Shown here piece after piece: positions 15,349 to 22,091 of a DNA stretch of 24,245 nucleotides. Location of the stretch: positions 1 through 24,245 of IMG/VR virus record IMGVR_UViG_3300007871_000001. The stretch is one strand, 5' to 3'. The notes below the pieces were generated by a model. The model had not been told where the DNA came from. It searched no databases and saw only the letters and a program-made list of their open reading frames with translations. The translations under genes were made by a program, and so were the position numbers. How positions within the stretch are numbered: the stretch's first letter is position 1; the number at the start of each line of letters is the position of its first letter. The stretch is from a virus.

Positions 15349-16497
15349 TTACCATCCTTTTTGTTTTAGTGCTGCGAGTCTTTCGCCAGCATTCTTCACG
15401 GCTTCATCACGGTTAGTAGCTTTTTTAATTTCAGTAGATTTAGCCGAGCGTTTACTGTCGGAAGGTCGCAAAGTTTTAGTCCTTTTTTTCAGAGCCTTTT
15501 TAATCTTATTTACAGTTATAGACTCACGCATCGAATCTGTTACGAGAAGGTGAGCTTTTTCCATTGCTATAGCAGTTGAAACCTCTATACCCTGCGATGC
15601 ACTACCAACTTTATAACAGTCAGCTTCCTGCAAGACTGCTATGCGGTGTGCCTTCTGATTAGGTGTAATGTCATCCCAATCTTGACCCGATTTAACCACA
15701 CCGTAGAAATCAGTATATGGTTTCATATCATCGGCACTAAAGAAATTATTTACCGCCTGTAAAGCATTAGCATCAGCAGTAGCATTAGCTCTTGCTGTAG
15801 CAGCTTCCTGATCGGATTTAGCAAACTGTACATCACCAGGTACACGCCGTTTAGCAGCTTCAGCAGCATCATCCTTTATCCTTTGATTCATAGCTTTTAG
15901 AACAACAGCAGTAGCTTCATCGCCATCAGCGACTTTAGCTATCTCATCTGCTGTAATAAAATCTTTAATCTCAGGTGCAGCTTGTTCTGCTGCTTTTCTT
16001 GTTGCTTCTGCTTTTTCACGGCCAATAGCGGAGAACTGCCGCGTAATCTTATTGGAAGTTTCATACGCGTTTTGAGCCAATCTTCTCGTAAGATCAGGAT
16101 CAGCCTCATATTGTTTGGCTATATCCTCATCTTCCCATCCCTGGCCTTTCATAGCTCTGATATGACCATCAGGTATATCATCGGCTTCGGGTGGATCTTC
16201 CTTGTCCTTAGACCCATCTTTCTTGTCTTCAGAAGCATCCTCGTCCTTATCGTCATCCGAGTTAGTATCATCCTTAGATTCAGAGTCATCTGTCTGATCG
16301 TCTTGATCCTTATCTTGATCTTGATTATCAGAGGTAGAATCATCTGATTCATTGGATTGATCTGCCGGTTCGGATTCATCGAGTTTATCCCTGAAGCCTT
16401 CTAATAATTTTTCTGCCTTGTCCTGCAATCCCTCGTCATTTACACTGTCCTCTACATCCCTTAGCGGATCATCTTTGTGTTCTTTCTTCTCTGCCAT
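15349..16497 (-). CDS. Scaffolding protein
   Basis: 382 residues located immediately before the capsid gene, the standard place for a scaffold. Residues about 40-110 are extremely rich in Asp, Glu, Ser and Lys (SDDSTSDNQDQDKDQDDQTD). Ala/Glu/Lys-rich helices follow (AIGREKAEATRKAAEQAAPE). The last 50 residues are basic and helical (IKKALKKRTKTLRPSDSKRS), like the capsid-binding end of other scaffolds. Such proteins line the procapsid and leave during maturation. The ATG at 16497 has AAAGGAG about 12 bases upstream, a rather long spacing. The first clear gap in the morphogenesis cluster lies before it. Confidence 0.8.
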   Translation of the reverse strand: MAEKKEHKDDPLRDVEDSVNDEGLQDKAEKLLEGFRDKLDESEPADQSNESDDSTSDNQDQDKDQDDQTDDSESKDDTNSDDDKDEDASEDKKDGSKDKEDPPEADDIPDGHIRAMKGQGWEDEDIAKQYEADPDLTRRLAQNAYETSNKITRQFSAIGREKAEATRKAAEQAAPEIKDFITADEIAKVADGDEATAVVLKAMNQRIKDDAAEAAKRRVPGDVQFAKSDQEAATARANATADANALQAVNNFFSADDMKPYTDFYGVVKSGQDWDDITPNQKAHRIAVLQEADCYKVGSASQGIEVSTAIAMEKAHLLVTDSMRESITVNKIKKALKKRTKTLRPSDSKRSAKSTEIKKATNRDEAVKNAGERLAALKQKGW

Positions 16498-16521
16498 ATT
16501 ACATACTCTCCTTTAAAGCCG

Positions 16522-16538
16522 TTTCGCAACGAGCGAAA
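16522..16538 (-). promoter_or_regulatory. Stem-loop upstream of scaffold
   Basis: TTTCGC (16522-16527) and GCGAAA (16533-16538) pair around a five-base loop in the 60-base gap before the scaffold gene. No U-tract follows on the leftward strand. It may separate the scaffold/capsid message from upstream packaging genes by processing or stability. No promoter with confident -35/-10 boxes was seen. Confidence 0.45.
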
Positions 16539-16557
16539 GGTGGGTTTAATTTCAAGT

Positions 16558-16896
16558 TCAAGTAATTCGTTTAGCACTACTTCGTCTTAGTTTTTGTGTG
16601 TGTTTTACAAATCCTGTTTTTTTCAAATATGCCTCATGGTTAGTAAAATTATCGAAAACCGGGCGGCATTGAGCATCCAACTTCACATTCGGAAATAATT
16701 TCTCATGTTCCGCACGCTGATTCGGAAGAACAGCCAATGCGTCAGAATGTACCGGCTGTTTATAATTACCGTGAATAGCAATGTTTAAATCCCAGTACAT
16801 ATCTTGACCACATTGAGGACATTTATGTATACCCTTTGTAGTAGTATCCTCCACAAACGTTTCACAGGCAACACAAATAAATCTATGTATAGCCAT
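16558..16896 (-). CDS. FmdB-like zinc-ribbon phage protein, 112 residues
   Basis: Starts MAIHRFICVACETFVEDTTT and has Cys pairs at 8/11 and 26/29 (ICVAC ... KCPQCGQDM), a one-domain zinc ribbon. The C-terminal part (HSDALAVLPNQRAEHEKLFP; PVFDNFTNHEAYLKKTGFVK) is typical of a family found in the head-gene clusters of many phages, often named 'FmdB family regulatory protein'. The second half is not found in cellular FmdB proteins. The ATG at 16896 has GGAG upstream and begins two bases after the preceding stop (TAATATG). A longer frame upstream overlaps the neighbour and was not used. A role in head assembly is likely but unproven. Confidence 0.7.
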   Translation of the reverse strand: MAIHRFICVACETFVEDTTTKGIHKCPQCGQDMYWDLNIAIHGNYKQPVHSDALAVLPNQRAEHEKLFPNVKLDAQCRPVFDNFTNHEAYLKKTGFVKHTQKLRRSSAKRIT

Positions 16897-16897
16897 A

Positions 16898-17131
16898 TTA
16901 ACTCCGCTTCCCTGTTGGTTTAGGTTTTCTATATATTGGTTCCTGTACTTTCTTACCACGCACCTTTGCACGAAACTTTTTAAGCCTTGCTTCAATCTTT
17001 TCAATCAATGATTTTTCCTTCTTGGCACTACCTGGCTTACCAGGTTTCTGTTTAGCAATTCGCTTAATAGTTTTATCTACACCCTTACCTTCAAGTTCTC
17101 TTACTGTAGCCCAATATCCTTTTCTTGACAT
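16898..17131 (-). CDS. Small basic protein, 77 residues, next to portal
   Basis: Starts MSRKGYWATVRELEGKGVDK with a strong AGGAG before the ATG at 17131, directly after the portal stop. Very rich in Lys/Arg/Gly (KQKPGKPGSAKKEKS; EARLKKFRAKVRGKKVQEPI). It may bind nucleic acid or the acidic scaffold. No family recognised. An upstream in-frame start at 17197 lies inside the portal gene and lacks support. Confidence 0.6.
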   Translation of the reverse strand: MSRKGYWATVRELEGKGVDKTIKRIAKQKPGKPGSAKKEKSLIEKIEARLKKFRAKVRGKKVQEPIYRKPKPTGKRS

Positions 17132-17132
17132 A

Positions 17133-18914
17133 TTAATCTCCTGCCGGTTGTGGTACACCAGTCTGAAAATCCTGATTACGTTGAGTACCTGGTCCAACTA
17201 TCATATTTCCTGCTGAATACCCACTACCATTTTGATTTATTTCGTTGCCAGCCCCTTTAGCCTTACCAGCGTTCTGTGGCCCCATTTGTGCCATCATTTT
17301 CATACGTTTAGCAAATTCAGGATCATTAAACCAATCCATAATTTCATCATCAATATCCATCTGATCAGCCAACGATGTTAGACATCGCTGTGCATTAAAT
17401 TCTATACCTGTCTGTGAGGCTATCATAGCTGATTGCATAATATTTGGAAAGATCTGTGTAGCAAACTTCATTATCAATCCATTCTTAATATTTGGTTCAA
17501 GCCGTGACATCGACCTGGCTTTCAACTTAAATGTAAGCTCAAAGAAATCACCATACCGTTGTTCGGGTGTAAGATACAGTTGTACATGCTTACCGCCGGG
17601 CTGTCGTTTAGACAGTGGTAACTGTATCAATGGGTCAGTATGCAAATACCAGGCTTCTTTACCGCTAATCTCTCCACCACATTCATAAATAAGCTCACGT
17701 TCATCTTGCACTATTACATTAGCATTCGTTTCAAGAATCTGTGCTTGTGTAGCTGTATTAGCATCTGACTTCAATCCAGCCATCTGATCAGGATTACCTG
17801 ACATATAATTATACCAGATTTGTGTCTGACTTAACATCTTTTCGTTGTTTACGTTCTGCCCACCATAGGACATAACCTTAACTGTAGTGGGATCAGCAAA
17901 TACAACGTCACCATCCGCTGCGGTACGCATATCTTCAGCTTCCTCTGATGCCGTTGCATCTGCGACTGTTATATCTTTTTGACGTGACGCTTGTTCCATA
18001 CTCTTAATCATCAGTTCATTAGCAAGATTATGTAAATCATACCACATACTCACTTCTGATATAGGGAGCGGATTATTAGGTACAGGTGGTGCAAACGACA
18101 AGTATGTATATGGCCCTTCTTTTGGCCCATAAAAGGAATCACCTTTTAGGTAGGTGTCAAATATTTTAATATCAGGATCAGGAATAGTCAACATAGCGTC
18201 TGCACCAGGGACATACACTTCCACAACATCAACGTAATCCTCTAATTCATTAATTTCCGTCTGACTAAGATTAGTTTGTGTTAACTTCTCGACCTTGTTT
18301 TTAGCATCTGGGTGAGAAGATTTTGGTAGTTGCATCACCAAGTCACTATCATACTCGTCATCATCAAGTAAGATTTGACGCGGTATTCGATTTCTATCAG
18401 CCACAAATGCAGCTTTCCTGAGTGCCCTGCATGTAGGATCTATAGATAAGTCATCAAGGTCTACAAGATCCGTATAAATTTGACCAGGGTCTATGAACAT
18501 GTCGCCATACGTCAACACTTGACCACTATCAGCGATACCAGTTTTAAAGGTAGAAAAACCAAAGAAGGCACTTACTGCACCACCGCGTAGAATATTCTTA
18601 AAATTAGTTTTCTCATGGATGTCGTCAAGCCCAAGCCCAAGTAGCCACGCATAATCCCGCTGTGCTACAACTTGTGTGAGCACCCTACTCACAGGATTTT
18701 TCATCACAAGATTAGGGACCATAGTACGTATCGTATGGAAAACCAGATTAATAGGAGCGTTGCCTGTCATACCCCTAACAGACGTATAATACTGACCCAC
18801 ATAGGCTTTAATAAACATAGCCCTTGCTTTGCGGTATCGTTTCAGTCTGTTAAAGCCCTCTTTAACTGCTAACGCTATTTTACGCGGATATTCGGCTTCT
18901 ACATTCAGACTCAT
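17133..18914 (-). CDS. Portal protein
   Basis: 593 residues placed between the terminase and the scaffold/capsid genes. The chain runs from an N-terminal helical region (KIALAVKEGFNRLKRYRKAR), through residues about 271-310 (YLSFAPPVPN, then SMWYDLHNLANELMIKSMEQ), to LKSDANTATQAQILETNANV (381-400), a segment of the kind seen in podoviral portals. The C-terminal tail is Gly/Asn/Gln-rich. The portal is a 12-mer at one head vertex through which DNA is packaged and ejected. Its ATG overlaps the stop of the small cysteine gene as ATGA. Confidence 0.8.
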   Translation of the reverse strand: MSLNVEAEYPRKIALAVKEGFNRLKRYRKARAMFIKAYVGQYYTSVRGMTGNAPINLVFHTIRTMVPNLVMKNPVSRVLTQVVAQRDYAWLLGLGLDDIHEKTNFKNILRGGAVSAFFGFSTFKTGIADSGQVLTYGDMFIDPGQIYTDLVDLDDLSIDPTCRALRKAAFVADRNRIPRQILLDDDEYDSDLVMQLPKSSHPDAKNKVEKLTQTNLSQTEINELEDYVDVVEVYVPGADAMLTIPDPDIKIFDTYLKGDSFYGPKEGPYTYLSFAPPVPNNPLPISEVSMWYDLHNLANELMIKSMEQASRQKDITVADATASEEAEDMRTAADGDVVFADPTTVKVMSYGGQNVNNEKMLSQTQIWYNYMSGNPDQMAGLKSDANTATQAQILETNANVIVQDERELIYECGGEISGKEAWYLHTDPLIQLPLSKRQPGGKHVQLYLTPEQRYGDFFELTFKLKARSMSRLEPNIKNGLIMKFATQIFPNIMQSAMIASQTGIEFNAQRCLTSLADQMDIDDEIMDWFNDPEFAKRMKMMAQMGPQNAGKAKGAGNEINQNGSGYSAGNMIVGPGTQRNQDFQTGVPQPAGD

Positions 18915-19042
18915 TTTTTATCCTTGTAGCTTATACATTTCTGTCTAAGTATTTTTGATAGTGCCGTTTCTCTTGTACCTATACTTAAAATTGGACATGT
19001 CTCACGGTGTACACACTTTCTACACTGTTTCTTAGTCGCCAT
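18911..19042 (-). CDS. 43-residue cysteine protein between large terminase and portal
   Basis: A very short gene that fills the space between two essential packaging genes exactly. Its ATG shares a base with the terminase stop (TAATG at 19042) and its stop overlaps the portal start (ATGA at 18911-18914). The translation starts MATKKQCRKCVHRETCPILS and has Cys 7, 10, 16 and 36 plus His 12 (C-x2-C-x5-C-x19-C). That spacing could hold zinc or an iron-sulphur centre, though a complete ligand set is not certain. It is basic (many Lys/Arg), which suits DNA or protein binding. The double overlap is the main evidence that it is real. No family recognised. Confidence 0.7.
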   Translation of the reverse strand: MATKKQCRKCVHRETCPILSIGTRETALSKILRQKCISYKDKK

Positions 19043-20958
19043 TATTTCTCGCTAAAATCAAAATTCCTACGCCACGCATGTTTCCTCTTTTTCCTCTCAG
19101 CATCAACTTTCTTCATTCGACCAGCAAATGATCTCCCAGGAACATTAATATTATCTACTATTGTGCTTCTCGGCACATCTTTACTACTTAATGTCAACGC
19201 ATCAGCGATAACACAATCACCATGAGTTTTCTTAGCGGCCTGAGTCTCTTTTACAAGATAAGCCGGACCTACACCACCATCGTCATAGTAAACGTAGAGG
19301 TTGACTTCATCAAGTGCCCATATACTATGGTTGATATATCCGCCCGTTGCGAGTAATCTATCATAGAGTTCAAGTAATTCTTTTTTGCTGTCTGGACTCG
19401 CTTGCCAACCGTATTTCTTTGATTTTTTATCCCTAATATTTCCAACTTTAATATCTTTATAATAGAATGGATACCGCCACTCTTTTACCATACGTGCCCC
19501 ATATTCCAAACCGGGGCCATTTTTCTCCCACTTTTTAAACGGTAACTTTTTTCTACCACCTACCCACAAAGCTACAGCTACAGAAATCTTAGCAAACTCG
19601 TATACTGGCGTATTAGCATCACGCCACTCCCCTACTTTTTCTCCTGTTTGAACACACTTAATAGAGATCACAGAATTAGATGCACCAACACCTTTGCTTA
19701 TATCAATACCAAGAATATAATCTTTGTGTTGATCAAGCCTGCCAAGTATCAAATTGGTCCATATACGCAAAGAACCATTCTTATTACGCCTGGCTTCAAC
19801 TTTTTTCAGATCTTTAGTTTTTATGATATCACATATTGCATTATCAGGTACATCTTTTTTAAACCTGATGTTCCAACGGGTCTTAGGTTCACACCCGAAC
19901 AACATCTTATGTCTATTAGCATTACCTGGCGTAAAAAACTGTGACCCTGATTCCAGATCATTAGCCAGGATCTCTCTCGCAATTTCTCTTGGAGATCTAA
20001 CTTTACATTCCTCGTCAAACCAGGGTGAGCGTATCTCCCATATCCCGGTAACAGGGTGCTTATGAGTATACCGTTTATAACCTTTATCCGGGTGGTCCCA
20101 AAACATCAGTGGAAATACTTTAATAGTCCCATCATTCTTCCACTTACTATACTCTGTTCCAGGACCGGCTACGGTTGAGTTAATAATACGCATCAGTGCT
20201 ACATCCCTGGTGGCACTACGCATGAGAGCACCGTTCTCAACCTTAGCAAATTCATCAAGCAACACTACAAGCCGTCTATCTCCTGATCCGGCATGTTCAG
20301 TTGTTGACTCTCCATCAATACAGCTACCGTTATATGAATTAAGCATGTGCATTTTACTTCGGTGCTTTTCACGATACTTAATTGCGGGTGGCAGCATCCA
20401 ATCAGGCAACCACTGGTTTATGTAATCATGCCTTTGAAACAAGGCCTTCATGTTACCAGCCTTGTCTACATAATCCTCAGTACGTGACATTTCAAGTAGC
20501 TGTGCATCTTCTCTGAACAACCACAGCCAGTGCATAAACGCTATACATAGCCAACTTGCACCCATATCACGCGATTTATTAACCAGAATATCCTCAGCAT
20601 CAGCGAGGCATTTTTCAAATATATTACAGAGATCATCCTGCACTTCCCAAGTTACAAACGGTACGTGAGCGTTTGCTGCTTCTATTCTTTTTCCTGTTTC
20701 GCACTGAACATCAAACTGGTGGTATGTCATAACAAAGGTGTTGATCCAAAATAATAGAGACTGCTTACTTGCAGCCAGTAAGTCCTCTTGCAGAATAATA
20801 TCGTGCTCTGCTTCACCCAAAAGTTTATGTCTGTATCTCAAATTAGGCGAAGGGTTTTTAGGCACATACAGACCCGTCTTGGTACATTTCCACCTATCAG
20901 ACACGTTTGGAAATGGAGTCTTTAGCTTTGGCTCTATTGATTCTTCAACAGTGATCAC
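19042..20958 (-). CDS. Terminase large subunit
   Basis: 638 residues. The ATPase part has a Walker A-like NKSRDMGASWL (about 127-137), Walker B LVVLLDEF (220-227, catalytic E226), and a coupling-like IINSTVAG near 258-265. The RNase H-type nuclease part has ILGIDISKG (D419), NGPGLEYG (E485 candidate) and HGDCVIADAL (D581/D586). The protein cuts concatemers and drives DNA into the procapsid by ATP hydrolysis at the portal. The start is a GTG overlapping the upstream stop (GTGA at 20955-20958). Both catalytic domains look intact. Confidence 0.9.
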   Translation of the reverse strand: MITVEESIEPKLKTPFPNVSDRWKCTKTGLYVPKNPSPNLRYRHKLLGEAEHDIILQEDLLAASKQSLLFWINTFVMTYHQFDVQCETGKRIEAANAHVPFVTWEVQDDLCNIFEKCLADAEDILVNKSRDMGASWLCIAFMHWLWLFREDAQLLEMSRTEDYVDKAGNMKALFQRHDYINQWLPDWMLPPAIKYREKHRSKMHMLNSYNGSCIDGESTTEHAGSGDRRLVVLLDEFAKVENGALMRSATRDVALMRIINSTVAGPGTEYSKWKNDGTIKVFPLMFWDHPDKGYKRYTHKHPVTGIWEIRSPWFDEECKVRSPREIAREILANDLESGSQFFTPGNANRHKMLFGCEPKTRWNIRFKKDVPDNAICDIIKTKDLKKVEARRNKNGSLRIWTNLILGRLDQHKDYILGIDISKGVGASNSVISIKCVQTGEKVGEWRDANTPVYEFAKISVAVALWVGGRKKLPFKKWEKNGPGLEYGARMVKEWRYPFYYKDIKVGNIRDKKSKKYGWQASPDSKKELLELYDRLLATGGYINHSIWALDEVNLYVYYDDGGVGPAYLVKETQAAKKTHGDCVIADALTLSSKDVPRSTIVDNINVPGRSFAGRMKKVDAERKKRKHAWRRNFDFSEK

Positions 20959-21332
20959 TCAGTAACGTCCTTAGACACACTATTAATCCGCTTCTTGCTC
21001 TGATCGCCAACTCGGTCAGCTACAGTTCGTCGTTCCTTCTTACCTGGTTCAACAGCGGCCACCCTACCTTCAAGGCGATCAAGCAGCATACCAACATACA
21101 CACGGTCAGGCGGGTGAGCAATATCTGTTAATTCATTATTAACCAATTGCTGTTCGGTCCAACCAAGACCTTTTTTCCAGATTAACCTGGCAAGTTTCTC
21201 AGCTTTACTGATCATCTTAGGGTCGTCAACGCTATCATTAACTTCAGTTTTTTCTTCAGCTATGTCACGCAATAAAGAACTAAGAATTAATCCTGCCCGT
21301 TGTTTCTTTTTTGATCCTTCAGTCTGTGCCAT
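20955..21332 (-). CDS. Probable terminase small subunit
   Basis: 125 residues immediately upstream of the large terminase and overlapping it by four bases. It starts MAQTEGSKKKQRAGLILSSL and includes KAEKLARLIWKKGLGWTEQQ followed by VYVGMLLDRLEGRVAAVEPG. The latter resembles the 'x-IFDRI-[DE]-GR' signature of small phage proteins encoded next to large terminases. Basic segments at both ends suit DNA binding. The call rests on position plus this signature. A TAATG overlap with the protease gene sets the start. Confidence 0.6.
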   Translation of the reverse strand: MAQTEGSKKKQRAGLILSSLLRDIAEEKTEVNDSVDDPKMISKAEKLARLIWKKGLGWTEQQLVNNELTDIAHPPDRVYVGMLLDRLEGRVAAVEPGKKERRTVADRVGDQSKKRINSVSKDVTE

Positions 21333-22078
21333 TATTCTATTCCCTCAGCGTATTGTTCAGCTTTGTATATCGCAAACAATGCCTTGATAGTATCAACTGG
21401 CACCACAAGCCCGACACCATCAGCACCATTATAACCACCCACAAGAATGCCAACGATCTGACCGTTCATACCATATACGGGACCACCGCTGTTACCGGGC
21501 CACGATTGAGCATCAACCTGCATCAGCATCTTCTCTCCGAAGTACCCATCAAAATCTCTGCTGAATCCTGACACTATACCCTTAGTAACAGTGAATCGCA
21601 ACTCGTATCCAAACGGACACCCAATTATGAATACGTCATCACCTTTTCTTAAATCAGACGAACTTCCCGGATAGGAAATTGGTAAAACACCATTAACATC
21701 GAGTTGTATAAATCCGACATCAGAAATCTCAGACCTGTGCCATGATTTTGCAGACCAGAACTCCCGACCATCAGGTAATATGACCTTAAATGTAGCAGCA
21801 CCTTCTACAACATGAGCAGCAGTCAAGACCAGACCACCAGGATCTATAATAACACCAGAACCGGACCAGAGTTTGTAACTCTCACCGCCACCATAACTAT
21901 GTGCGTCAACCTCACCATACGCCTCAACATACACCACTGACGGATTCACTTGTTGTATCACCTGTACTAAACTTGGTCGTTCAGCCGGGGCACAATTTAA
22001 ACGGTTATCGTATTTCAAGATGCCAAGCAACGCTGCTACAACAACCAACAGTAATACAATTCGAGTTCGCGTTATCAT
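21332..22078 (-). CDS. Membrane-anchored trypsin/HtrA-like serine protease
   Basis: 248 residues. A basic start and one membrane segment (residues about 7-21, IVLLLVVVAALLGILK) would hold the enzyme in the inner membrane facing the periplasm. The catalytic triad is complete: H89 in LVLTAAHVVEG, D120 in SEISDVGFIQLD and S197 in SWPGNSGGPVYG. The surrounding patterns are those of the S1C (HtrA/DegP) family, but there is no PDZ domain and the chain ends just after the protease fold. AAGGAG lies just before the ATG. It is placed between a tail gene and the terminase genes. Its target is unknown: a virion protein, a host envelope protein or a superinfection factor are all possible. Confidence 0.85.
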   Translation of the reverse strand: MITRTRIVLLLVVVAALLGILKYDNRLNCAPAERPSLVQVIQQVNPSVVYVEAYGEVDAHSYGGGESYKLWSGSGVIIDPGGLVLTAAHVVEGAATFKVILPDGREFWSAKSWHRSEISDVGFIQLDVNGVLPISYPGSSSDLRKGDDVFIIGCPFGYELRFTVTKGIVSGFSRDFDGYFGEKMLMQVDAQSWPGNSGGPVYGMNGQIVGILVGGYNGADGVGLVVPVDTIKALFAIYKAEQYAEGIE

Positions 22079-22091
22079 TATACTCCTTTCG

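Noticed and set aside
16897-17004. Upstream start giving a 148-residue zinc-ribbon protein
   Set aside because: The extra residues overlap the basic protein gene and precede the normal MAIHRFICVAC start, which has its own GGAG site.
17132-17197. Upstream start for the 77-residue basic protein
   Set aside because: It would lie inside the portal coding end, while the ATG at 17131 has a strong AGGAG and sits just after the portal stop.
21390-21420. Lipoprotein signal in the protease
   Set aside because: The cysteine after the hydrophobic segment is in RLNCAPAE (residue 29), which lacks the small residues required before a lipobox cysteine.
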